From the NCBI GenBank assembly GCA_011052165.1, contig DRJN01000284.1:1-5412 (forward strand): 5,412 nt of DNA, given 5' to 3'. This stretch comes from Gammaproteobacteria bacterium (GTDB lineage Bacteria; Pseudomonadota; Gammaproteobacteria; UBA6429; Thiohalophilaceae). This document shows positions 1 to 5,412 of this stretch, one piece after another; the first letter of the stretch is position 1; every line of letters begins with the position of its first letter. The notes under the pieces were generated by a model. That model had not been told where the DNA came from. It worked only from the letters and a program-made list of their open reading frames with translations, and did not search any database. A program made the position numbers and the translations under genes.

Positions 1-347
1 ATATCAGTTATGGCGGACTGTGCTTCAATTGCCAAACGCGCTTTAAAAAAGCGGATTCGGTGCAGATTCGAATCCGCGTCACTGATTCACCCTTTGAGGT
101 ACAGGGGCGGGTGGTCTGGTGCAGAAAGAAGGGTAAACACTTTGAAGTCGGGATTACGTTTACTGGTGAAGATGAGGCCAACCGCGTACGTATGGTGGAA
201 CAGATTTGCCAGATTGAACAATACCGTCACAAAGTGCTTGAAACCGAGGGCCGGATACTCGGCAGGCAGGAGGCCGCACTTGAATGGATAAAAAAGCATG
301 CCGCCGGGTTCCCCGATGTGGTGCGGTTCAGTTTTAGGCAGCGATAA
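1..347 (+). CDS. PilZ domain protein, C-terminal part (5' end outside window)
   Basis: Partial gene; the first complete codon is at 3-5 and the stop is TAA at 345-347, giving 114 residues. It begins ISYGGLCF, which fits the second half of the PilZ c-di-GMP motif (D-x-S-x-x-G). The two leading bases 'at' are compatible with a GAT (Asp) codon completing it. Strand-like segments typical of the PilZ barrel follow: VQIRIRV, FEVQGRVVWC, and HFEVGITFTG with its usual EVG-F ending. A helical tail (EANRVRMVEQICQIEQYR and on to the end) matches a PilZ subgroup I associate with gammaproteobacteria, recalled rather than searched. The RxxxR half of the binding site is upstream and unseen, so c-di-GMP binding cannot be confirmed. 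The likely role is a cytosolic c-di-GMP receptor; its target is unknown. A GTG at 60 could be mistaken for a start, but it lies inside the barrel, so the real start is outside the window. Confidence 0.85.
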   Translation, partial: ISYGGLCFNCQTRFKKADSVQIRIRVTDSPFEVQGRVVWCRKKGKHFEVGITFTGEDEANRVRMVEQICQIEQYRHKVLETEGRILGRQEAALEWIKKHAAGFPDVVRFSFRQR

Positions 348-349
348 CG

Positions 350-362
350 TACAATATATATT
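350..362 (+). promoter_or_regulatory. Possible -10 region(s) upstream of the 97-aa gene
   Basis: TACAAT at 350-355 and the overlapping TATATT at 357-362 each match five of six bases of a sigma-70 -10 box. They lie 41-53 nt before the ATG at 403. The matching -35 is poor: TTCAGT at 327-332, with a 17-nt spacer and three of six matches. The 55-nt gap after the PilZ stop therefore could hold a promoter, but read-through from the PilZ gene is equally possible. Confidence 0.25.
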
Positions 363-402
363 TGCGGGTTATTTTAGAATATCACTTTGGGGACATCAGC
401 AC

Positions 403-696
403 ATGGCTACGGATGTAGATGAATTAACCGTTGATTATACGGAAGACGGGCAGCTTGTTTCAAAACAACTGGACAAGATCATTCTGACCAAAGGTGCCTG
501 GTCCACCATTCTGTATCGCTACCAGGACTGGGACAGAAAAAAAGAAGACTACGGCCCGGAAAAATACAGCATTCGTCGCTACCAGAAGCGCAATGGCGAG
601 TATCAGCAAAAATCCAAATTCAATATTTCCAGCCGCGCACAGGCGGAAAAAATCGTTGATGCCCTGCAATCGTGGATCAGCAAAGACGATGAATAA
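403..696 (+). CDS. Conserved 97-residue protein of unknown function
   Basis: Starts at ATG 403, preceded by a purine-rich GGGGA (about 389-393) at a usable distance; stop TAA at 694-696. An in-frame ATG at 298 is rejected because it lies inside the PilZ gene and adds no recognisable sequence. The protein has an acidic N-terminus (MATDVDELTVDYTEDG), then an alternating pattern with many aromatic and charged residues: a KGAWSTILYRYQDWDRKK block near residues 30-47, YGPEKYSIRRYQKRNGEY near 50-67, and a C-terminal helix SRAQAEKIVDALQSWI near 77-92. There is no signal peptide, membrane segment, cysteine or catalytic motif, so it is probably a small soluble cytosolic protein. The sequence resembles short conserved hypothetical proteins I recall from other gammaproteobacteria, but I know of no assigned function and propose none. 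The gene stands alone, 55 nt after the PilZ gene and 120 nt before the peptidase genes. Confidence 0.85.
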   Translation: MATDVDELTVDYTEDGQLVSKQLDKIILTKGAWSTILYRYQDWDRKKEDYGPEKYSIRRYQKRNGEYQQKSKFNISSRAQAEKIVDALQSWISKDDE

Positions 697-736
697 CAGG
701 CGGTATATGAGACGGGTTAAATAATGGCCTTCATTA

Positions 737-751
737 CAGATCTCAGATCTG
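737..751. promoter_or_regulatory. Perfect inverted repeat, candidate operator before the peptidase genes
   Basis: CAGATCT (737-743), a single C (744), then AGATCTG (745-751): both arms are perfectly complementary over 7 bp with a one-base centre. It sits 65 nt before the ATG at 817. Its right arm overlaps CTGACA (749-754), a five-of-six match to a -35 box, though any -10 (around 772-777) is weak. A looser copy of the right arm, AGGTCTGG, lies at 765-772, 20 bp further on. The layout would suit a dimeric regulator controlling the M15-M99 unit. No specific regulator is identified, and chance cannot be excluded. Confidence 0.35.
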
Positions 752-800
752 ACAATACGGAATGAGGTCTGGTTGATTTTAAAGTGTCTAAACAGCTTTT

Positions 801-806
801 AGGTGG
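801..806 (+). promoter_or_regulatory. Shine-Dalgarno site deciding the start of the M15 gene
   Basis: AGGTGG at 801-806 lies 10 nt before the ATG at 817. The longer option, GTG at 784, has only GAGGT at 764-768, 15 nt away, and would put 11 extra residues before the twin-arginine motif. The site therefore favours 817. Confidence 0.6.
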
Positions 807-816
807 CTTGTCATCA

Positions 817-1701
817 ATGAATCGACGCCGACATTTTCTTGCCTCAATGGGCTTGGCTTCCCTGGCCGCAGTGACGGCTCCTTGGCGCAGCCTGCGGGAT
901 GATTTGCTGGCGCTGTCTAAAAAACCTGCTAAAAAAGGACATCCACCTGTCAGCGAAACCCCTGCGCGCGAGCTGGATGCTGAAATAAAAGATCAACTGT
1001 ATACGGTTAGTCACTTTGATCAGGATTTGAAGCGGGATATATTTTTGCCGGTGGCTGATCAAGCCGTGTTTCAGCGTGTCCTGGGACGCTTGGGAAAAAT
1101 ACAGACACATGCCGGTTATGCGAATTTCAGCCTCATGAGCTTTGATGAAATGCTTAAATATGCGCGTAGCTATTCTGTTATCGAGGCATTTTCTGCAGAT
1201 GAAACCCGGTTTATGGAAAAGATTTTCTTTCATGATGCCCACGACTATGGCTTTCTGGGTGAGAAAGTGATTTCTTCATTGACGGCCAAAGTGGTGAAAA
1301 AAGACACTGTCAAAATTCGACACAGTGGAAACTATTTGTTCAAAGGAGGATCGCAGACGGTTTTTGAACGCCTGAAAAAAGATGTAGGTGACAGCCTGGT
1401 ACTTACCTCCGGTGTTCGTAGTGTGGTAAAGCAAATGTATCTGTTTCTGGCGAAGGCGCAGAAATGTAATACTAATCTTTCCCGTGCTTCGCGCTCGCTG
1501 GCCCCGCCGGGTCATTCCTATCATGCGCTGGGCGATTTTGACGTCGGCAAGCGGGGTCTGGGAGTACTGAACTTTACCTCCAGATTTGCACAGACTGAGG
1601 AATACCGGAAATTAATCAGACTTGGCTATGTTTCTATACGCTACACTAAAGATAATTATTTTGGTGTGCGTTACGAACCCTGGCATATAAAAGTGGTATA
1701 A
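817..1701 (+). CDS. Tat-exported M15 family D,D-/L,D-carboxypeptidase (VanY/LdcB-like)
   Basis: Predicted periplasmic zinc carboxypeptidase that trims a terminal D-amino acid from peptidoglycan stem peptides; 294 residues from ATG 817. The N-terminus is NRRRHFLAS (2-10) followed by a short Ala/Gly/Leu-rich stretch to about residue 21, a good match to a twin-arginine signal (R4-R5-x-F-L). A poorly characterised helical region (about 50-190) precedes the catalytic domain. Catalytic-domain motifs in order: LTSGVRS with substrate-binding Arg201, PPGHSYHALGDFDVG with zinc ligands His236 and probably Asp242, and GVRYEPWHIKV with catalytic Glu287 and zinc ligand His290. This is the SxHxxG...D plus ExWH signature of family M15B. 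The His-to-Asp spacing is one residue shorter than in standard VanY, which I believe is normal for a proteobacterial subgroup. The stop is 1 nt before the next ATG, so the two are almost certainly one transcript. Whether it cuts pentapeptides (D,D) or tetrapeptides (L,D) cannot be told from sequence. An alternative start at GTG 784 gives 305 residues. Confidence 0.88.
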   Translation: MNRRRHFLASMGLASLAAVTAPWRSLRDDLLALSKKPAKKGHPPVSETPARELDAEIKDQLYTVSHFDQDLKRDIFLPVADQAVFQRVLGRLGKIQTHAGYANFSLMSFDEMLKYARSYSVIEAFSADETRFMEKIFFHDAHDYGFLGEKVISSLTAKVVKKDTVKIRHSGNYLFKGGSQTVFERLKKDVGDSLVLTSGVRSVVKQMYLFLAKAQKCNTNLSRASRSLAPPGHSYHALGDFDVGKRGLGVLNFTSRFAQTEEYRKLIRLGYVSIRYTKDNYFGVRYEPWHIKVV

Positions 1702-1702
1702 A

Positions 1703-3070
1703 ATGAAATTTGTCACAAGCGTGGTTCTTTCTCTGTTCAGCCTGTATGCGCTTGCAAGCACGGAATATGCGCCGCGTTTTGATTTCAGACTGTACAAGAA
1801 AGAAGCCGTCAATACAGGACCCACTATTCTGATTATTGGCGGCATACAAGGTGATGAGCCGGGCAGTTTCAATGCGGCAGCCCTGCTGGCAACAGAATAC
1901 ACTATATCCAGAGGCAATTTGTGGGTGGTGCCGAATCTCAACTTCGAGAGCATCATTAAACGTTCCCGCGGTGTTTATGGCGATCTAAACAGGAAATTTT
2001 CCAGGCTTGATCGAAATGATCCCGAATATGAACTGATACAGAAAATCAAGGCTATTATCCAGGACAAGCAGATCGATATGGTTCTGAATCTGCATGACGG
2101 CAGTGGTTTCTACCGTAAAAAATATATTGATAAACTGCATAGTCCGCAACGCTGGGGGCAGAGCATCATCATAGATCAGGAGAAGATAAAAACACGCCAT
2201 TATGGTGGATTGATGGCGTTGGCGAAACAGATCAGGGAAACAGTCAATACCGCCATCAATGATGAGGGAGCACATTATCATATAAGAAACACACACACCC
2301 GCGAAGGAAATGTGGAAATGGAAAAAACGCTGACATACTTTTCCATTCAAAATCAGAAGCCGGCCTTTGGACTGGAAGTCAGTAAAGAATATCCAACACA
2401 TGAGCGCGTGTATTACCACCTCTTACTGGTGGAATCCTTTATGCGCAAGCTGGGTATCAAATTCAAGCGCAGCTTTGCTTTACAGAAGGCGGCAGTGAGA
2501 GACAGGATTGACAACCATGTTAACCTGTCAATTAACGATGGAAAAATTTATCTGGATGTCGCCCATGCCCGACGTCGTCTGACCTACGTGCCTTTGAAGA
2601 AGTCAGCACCAGTGAATCTTGATTCTGGCAGCCCCTTGATGGCAATCATCAACGACCATAAGGGATATAGAGTTAGATACGGTAATCGTCATGTTACCTA
2701 CCTGCAGCCACAATATTTTGATTATGATTCCAGTCTTAAAAAAGTAAGTATCGAAGTCGATGGTCAAACGAAAATAATTGCATTGGGAAGCATAGTGAAA
2801 ATCAGGAATAATCTTTTAGTCGACCCGCTCCCCGGCTATCGTGCAAACATAATCGGGTTTAAAAAACCGGGTTTAAAGAATGAAGTAGGGGTACTAATCA
2901 GGCGGAGCGATATTTCCTCACGTTTCTCGGTTGACCGCAGTGCGAGGCTGTTCCGGCTTGAATTTTATAAAGACAATAAATACTGTGGTATGCTGTTGTT
3001 AAGCTTTAACAATAAAAAATCTGCGCAACTATCCAGACTCTCCGCTAATATCGGAGCTTCTGTACCCTGA
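1703..3070 (+). CDS. Csd4/Pgp1-type D,L-carboxypeptidase (peptidase family M99), peptidoglycan-trimming
   Basis: 455 residues, close to the size of Helicobacter pylori Csd4 and Campylobacter jejuni Pgp1. Those enzymes remove meso-diaminopimelate from peptidoglycan tripeptides to leave dipeptides, and they shape the helical cell. A Sec signal peptide spans about residues 1-18, with likely cleavage after ALA. The M14-like catalytic domain runs to about 245: GGIQGDEPG carries zinc ligands Gln49 and Glu52, DLNR (94-97) is the substrate-binding Asn/Arg pair, NLHDGSGFY carries zinc ligand His131, and GLEVSKEY carries general base Glu225. From memory, Csd4 uses Gln46, Glu49, His128 and Glu222, a constant offset of three. 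Gln replacing the usual first His is the hallmark of this family. The remaining 200 or so residues are rich in predicted strands and fit the two C-terminal beta domains of Csd4. ATG 1703 follows the M15 stop by one base with only a weak ribosome-binding site, suggesting translational coupling. The tripeptide activity is inferred from family. Confidence 0.9.
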   Translation: MKFVTSVVLSLFSLYALASTEYAPRFDFRLYKKEAVNTGPTILIIGGIQGDEPGSFNAAALLATEYTISRGNLWVVPNLNFESIIKRSRGVYGDLNRKFSRLDRNDPEYELIQKIKAIIQDKQIDMVLNLHDGSGFYRKKYIDKLHSPQRWGQSIIIDQEKIKTRHYGGLMALAKQIRETVNTAINDEGAHYHIRNTHTREGNVEMEKTLTYFSIQNQKPAFGLEVSKEYPTHERVYYHLLLVESFMRKLGIKFKRSFALQKAAVRDRIDNHVNLSINDGKIYLDVAHARRRLTYVPLKKSAPVNLDSGSPLMAIINDHKGYRVRYGNRHVTYLQPQYFDYDSSLKKVSIEVDGQTKIIALGSIVKIRNNLLVDPLPGYRANIIGFKKPGLKNEVGVLIRRSDISSRFSVDRSARLFRLEFYKDNKYCGMLLLSFNNKKSAQLSRLSANIGASVP

Positions 3071-3123
3071 TTTCCTGCGCGCTGAGCGATCTCAAAAAGG
3101 ATCCATTATTCCCAACTTTATTT

Positions 3124-4434
3124 ATGTCGCTGAATTACAAAACACCCGATTATTTTCGCGATTTCCAATGTCTCGGCAGTGACTGCCCGGATACCTGCTG
3201 CCAGCGCTGGGAGGTAAAACTGGATCGCTCGCATTATCATCTGTTGCAGGAGAAAATGTCACAGGACAGGAGTGAGAAAGAGTTATTTGAAAATTATATT
3301 TATGTAAATGAACAGCCGGTAACGGGTGATCATGATTATGCGTTCATTCGTATGATGGATGAAGGCAGGTGTCCGATGTTGAGCAAGGAGGGGCTATGCA
3401 GCCTGCACGATCGCTATGGCATCGAGCCTTTGGGGGATGTTTGCGCTTTTTATCCAAGGGTGATTTCCCGTTGCGGACCTGATATGGAATTAAGTGGGGC
3501 GCTCTCCTGTCCGGAGGTGGCGCGCCTGTGCCTGTTGAGTAAACAGCCGCTTAAGACAACCCGTTTCAATATTTCGCAATTGCCGAGATCAAAGGACTAT
3601 CCGATTCAGCGGGAATTACCGCAGAATCCATTTGATTATTATGCCGACAATTTTCGTCTGGTGCGCCAGAAACTGCTTGAACTGGCTGCCTATGAAGCCG
3701 TTCCCCTGAACGTTCGCCTGTATGCGCTGGTTGAATTGGCGCAGCGAATGTCCATTTACTACCATCGTGATTGTAAAGCAATCGATGGTCAAAGGCTGGA
3801 GAGGGATTTGCAACAGTCGCTGGACAGGGGGAATCTTAAAAATATTCAAAATTATCTGGAACAGGATAATTCAGTCAACCTGCTGGCCATGCTGGTCGTG
3901 CGCGCCATTCTGGAGATCAAAATCACTCAATTTCCGGATGAAAAATTAAGCCGGATGGCGAAAAATATTTTCACAGATTCAGCCACGGGTTCAGCGAATA
4001 GTATATTGGATGTTCCAATTGAAGATGTACAGAAGGCCTATGATGCCTTACGTCAGCTTGTGAGTCCGGTCATGAATGAAAAAATAGATCGCTATTTTAC
4101 CCGTTATTTGTGCAATTGCCTGTTTAGGGAATGGTATTTTACGATGCCGGATACCTTTACCTATATGCAGATGTTGCTCATTCGAATGGCCATGCTACGA
4201 TTTCTTTTTTACAGCGAACCCCGGCTCATACCATTACTAAAAGAATACGAACAGGCTGATAGTAAGGACCAGTCTCATTTGCAAGCAGAACTTGACTCAC
4301 TGGCGATCACTCTGATCTATAATTTTGCGCGTGCCGTTGATCAGAACCTGTCTTTTCTGCAACTGGTGTATACCGCTATCAGCGAACAGGATATGTTTAA
4401 TTTTGATTACTCGCTGGCCTTCGTTAAGTTCTAG
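3124..4434 (+). CDS. fliB: Flagellin lysine N-methylase (FliB family)
   Basis: 436 residues, slightly longer than Salmonella FliB (about 400 from memory), which methylates surface lysines of flagellin. No signal peptide, so cytosolic. The N-terminal cysteine cluster is clear: DYFRDFQCLGSDCPDTCCQRW with Cys16, Cys21, Cys25 and Cys26. It is followed by CPMLSKEGLCSLHDRYG (Cys83, Cys92), LGDVCAFYPR (Cys107), and GALSCPEVARLC (Cys129, Cys136). These blocks in this order are the FliB signature and relate it to CxxxCxxCC metal-chelating proteins. FliB has been reported to carry an iron-sulphur cluster bound by such cysteines (recollection). The rest, about 150-436, is mainly helical without a motif I recognise. 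The ATG at 3124 matches the usual family N-terminus and no other in-frame start is near, but the only ribosome-binding candidate (AAGGA, 3097-3101) is 22 nt away, so initiation looks weak. The 53-nt gap from the M99 gene has no terminator, so co-transcription is likely. No flagellin gene is nearby; the true substrate is unproven. Confidence 0.85.
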   Translation: MSLNYKTPDYFRDFQCLGSDCPDTCCQRWEVKLDRSHYHLLQEKMSQDRSEKELFENYIYVNEQPVTGDHDYAFIRMMDEGRCPMLSKEGLCSLHDRYGIEPLGDVCAFYPRVISRCGPDMELSGALSCPEVARLCLLSKQPLKTTRFNISQLPRSKDYPIQRELPQNPFDYYADNFRLVRQKLLELAAYEAVPLNVRLYALVELAQRMSIYYHRDCKAIDGQRLERDLQQSLDRGNLKNIQNYLEQDNSVNLLAMLVVRAILEIKITQFPDEKLSRMAKNIFTDSATGSANSILDVPIEDVQKAYDALRQLVSPVMNEKIDRYFTRYLCNCLFREWYFTMPDTFTYMQMLLIRMAMLRFLFYSEPRLIPLLKEYEQADSKDQSHLQAELDSLAITLIYNFARAVDQNLSFLQLVYTAISEQDMFNFDYSLAFVKF

Positions 4435-4439
4435 CGAGA

Positions 4440-4481
4440 GCCGGGAAAACAGCCCGGAAAGATGGCCTGACGCCGGGTTTT
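4440..4481 (+). terminator. Probable intrinsic terminator after fliB, with a competing hairpin
   Basis: AGCCCGG (4451-4457) pairs with CCGGGTT (4473-4479), seven pairs including one G-U, and the stem is followed by a short T run (TTTT, 4478-4481, partly in the stem). The 15-nt loop is long and the T run short, so it would be a modest terminator. A further CCGGG at 4441-4445 can pair with the same CCCGG (4453-4457), giving a mutually exclusive upstream hairpin. It begins 6 nt after the fliB stop, consistent with ending the M15-M99-fliB transcript. Confidence 0.45.
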
Positions 4482-4510
4482 ACTACATTTTATGCTATGT
4501 AATTAGTCAT

Positions 4511-4545
4511 AGAGGGGTCGATAATTCCAGGCGCCTCTTTATTTT
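4511..4545 (+). terminator. Possible second weak terminator
   Basis: AGAGG (4511-4515) pairs with CCTCT (4534-4538), extended past one mismatch by G4517-C4532. It is followed by TTTATTTT (4538-4545). The stem is short, so this would be a backup terminator at best. Confidence 0.3.
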
Positions 4546-4668
4546 CGATCCAGATCTTCTTTGGAAAATATTGTAAATCAATAGCTTATGCTTTTCCTGC
4601 CAGACTGGACGCCGATTCAGTAAAATTTCCGCAAGACCCGCCAGGCAGACATTGGTGGCTATCTTTGC

Positions 4669-4674
4669 GAGGAA
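4669..4674 (+). promoter_or_regulatory. Strong Shine-Dalgarno for an upstream alternative ATPase start
   Basis: GAGGAA at 4669-4674 sits 9 nt before an in-frame ATG at 4684. That is better than anything before the family-consistent ATG at 4741, which has GGGA only 2 nt away and GGA about 10 nt away. It suggests translation may begin at 4684 and add 19 residues to the ATPase. Confidence 0.45.
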
Positions 4675-4740
4675 CTTGCTAAAATGGATTCCGATGGCAT
4701 ATTTAGCAGGCTCAACTTTGACTGGATGGATCCCGGGACA

Positions 4741-5412
4741 ATGTATTACGACTTTTTTAATCTGAGTGAACATCCGTTTCGACTGACCATCGATCCGAAA
4801 TTTTTGTTTCTTAGCAGCAGCCACTCCCGCGCCCAAGCGTATATGGAATATGCGGTACGCAATCGTGATAAATTGTTTATTCTTTCCGGTGAAATAGGGT
4901 CAGGAAAATCGCTGGTTATTCAGGATCTGCTGACAAGTCTGGATGACAGCACGCGGGCCTTTAGAATTCATCAGACTCTGTTGACCAATGTCGAATTTTT
5001 GCAGATGCTGTTGCGTGAGTTCGGCATAAAGTCTTTCCACGATCGCAAGGTGGAGTTGCTGGATCAGATTTATACTTACCTGGTGGAGCAGCATAGAAAA
5101 AGTAAACAGATTATTCTGATTATCGATGAAGCACAGAATCTGGCGCCTGATGTCATGGAAGAAATCCGTCTCTTGCTTGAATTTGAAAAAGACGGTGAAA
5201 ATCTATTGAGCCTGTTCCTGGTTGGGCAACCGGAACTCAATGAGATTATTGACCGGCCGGAACTGGAACAACTGCGGCAGCGTGCGCGCCTGCGTTATCA
5301 TCTCGATGCGCTGGATGAAGAGGATGTCAAAAACTACATCAACCATCGGTTGAGTGTGGCAGGTGGGAAGCACACAGTCTCCATTGAGAGCGATGTTTTC
5401 CCCCTCATTCAC
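4741..5412 (+). CDS. ExeA/GspA-type AAA+ ATPase, N-terminal part (3' end outside window)
   Basis: Open to the right edge without a stop; 224 residues seen. It opens MYYDFFNLSEHPFRLTIDP, the family's hallmark start (M-Y-x-x-F-F-x-L...PF-L..DP), followed by FLFLSSSHSRAQAYMEYAV. Walker A is GEIGSGKS (residues 50-57), Walker B is ILIIDEAQNL with Asp129 and Glu130, a sensor-1-like strand is LFLVGQPEL (158-166), and an arginine-rich QLRQRARLRYHLDALDEEDV block follows, as in ExeA (AAA_22) proteins. These ATPases drive assembly of envelope machines: ExeA with ExeB helps the type II secretin cross peptidoglycan, MshM serves MSHA pili, and others serve polysaccharide export. Which one this is depends on the missing C-terminal half, where a membrane segment or peptidoglycan-binding domain would sit. 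The start at 4741 follows family convention; ATG 4684 with a better ribosome-binding site would give 19 more residues. It is separated from fliB by 306 bp and is probably its own unit. Confidence 0.88.
   Translation, partial: MYYDFFNLSEHPFRLTIDPKFLFLSSSHSRAQAYMEYAVRNRDKLFILSGEIGSGKSLVIQDLLTSLDDSTRAFRIHQTLLTNVEFLQMLLREFGIKSFHDRKVELLDQIYTYLVEQHRKSKQIILIIDEAQNLAPDVMEEIRLLLEFEKDGENLLSLFLVGQPELNEIIDRPELEQLRQRARLRYHLDALDEEDVKNYINHRLSVAGGKHTVSIESDVFPLIH

Larger units (their letters stand above)
4435..4740. other. 306-bp intergenic region between fliB and the ATPase gene
   Basis: No credible gene. Reading frames here on either strand lack recognisable protein sequence and overlap neighbouring genes. 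The left part holds two terminator-like hairpins (4453-4481 and 4511-4545). An 8-bp palindrome AGGCGCCT is at 4529-4536 and a small inverted repeat TATTG/CAATA at 4569-4583. The right part is open in the ATPase frame from 4624 onward and contains a strong Shine-Dalgarno at 4669-4674. A promoter for the ATPase gene is expected here, but I see no convincing -35/-10 pair. Confidence 0.6.

Noticed and set aside
10..291. 93-codon frame overlapping the PilZ gene
   Set aside because: Shadow of the PilZ frame; arginine-rich sequence with no protein-like pattern, while the other frame gives a clear PilZ barrel.
494..724. 76-codon + strand frame over the 97-aa gene and gap
   Set aside because: Lies largely inside the 403-696 gene, has no ribosome-binding site, and its sequence is out-of-frame low-information text.
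1985..2419. 144-codon minus-strand frame
   Set aside because: Antisense of the M99 catalytic domain, which carries all its motifs in the + frame; no recognisable domain on the minus strand.
2854..2877. Direct repeat CGGGTTTAAA at 2854-2863 and 2868-2877
   Set aside because: Sits within the M99 coding frame, where it encodes GFKKPGLK; best explained as coincidence or a small beta-domain repeat, with no sign of a mobile element.
4325..4576. 83-codon + strand frame at the end of fliB
   Set aside because: More than 100 nt overlap the fliB frame, it crosses the terminator-like hairpin, and the translation shows no domain.
4507..4836. 109-codon minus-strand frame across the gap and ATPase start
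   Set aside because: Overlaps the conserved ATPase N-terminus, has no recognisable domain, and would run against every other gene.
5203..5412. 69-codon minus-strand frame at the right edge
   Set aside because: Antisense of the ExeA-type ATPase, whose + frame has the sensor strand and arginine block.
1..5412. Defence system, CRISPR array, transposon or phage remnant
   Set aside because: No repeat-spacer pattern, transposase or integrase motifs, or terminal repeats seen; the genes look like ordinary chromosomal housekeeping and envelope functions.

Overview
The window looks like chromosomal DNA from a free-living, probably polar-flagellated or twitching gammaproteobacterium. This rests on protein family flavour (a PilZ protein with a Cys-rich C-terminal half, a small conserved acidic/basic protein, an ExeA-type ATPase), plain Shine-Dalgarno sites and intermediate base composition. 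I cannot name a genus. All convincing genes are on the + strand, with no RNA gene, insertion sequence, phage gene or CRISPR array.

Layout: (1) 1-347 is the 3' part of a PilZ-domain gene whose c-di-GMP motif is cut by the window edge. (2) 403-696 is a 97-residue conserved protein of unknown function. (3) 697-816 is a short regulatory gap with a perfect 7+1+7 bp inverted repeat. (4) 817-1701 and 1703-3070 form a tight two-gene unit of exported zinc peptidases: a Tat-signal M15 (VanY/LdcB-like) carboxypeptidase, then a Sec-signal M99 carboxypeptidase of the Csd4/Pgp1 type. (5) 3124-4434 is a FliB-type flagellin lysine N-methylase, 53 nt downstream and possibly co-transcribed. (6) 4435-4740 is a 306-bp gap with terminator-like hairpins and a strong ribosome-binding site. 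(7) 4741-5412 is the N-terminal 224 residues of an ExeA/GspA-type AAA ATPase that runs off the right edge.

How it may fit together: the two peptidases suggest stepwise trimming of peptidoglycan stem peptides. In Helicobacter and Campylobacter the M99 enzyme (Csd4/Pgp1) makes dipeptides from tripeptides and is needed for helical cell shape. Here the upstream partner is an M15 enzyme rather than the YkuD-fold enzyme (Csd6/Pgp2) of the epsilonproteobacteria. FliB next door and PilZ upstream point to motility and surface behaviour, but no flagellin or flagellar structural gene is visible, so that link is inference. The pairing of M15, Csd4-like M99 and an orphan fliB is the most distinctive thing in the window.
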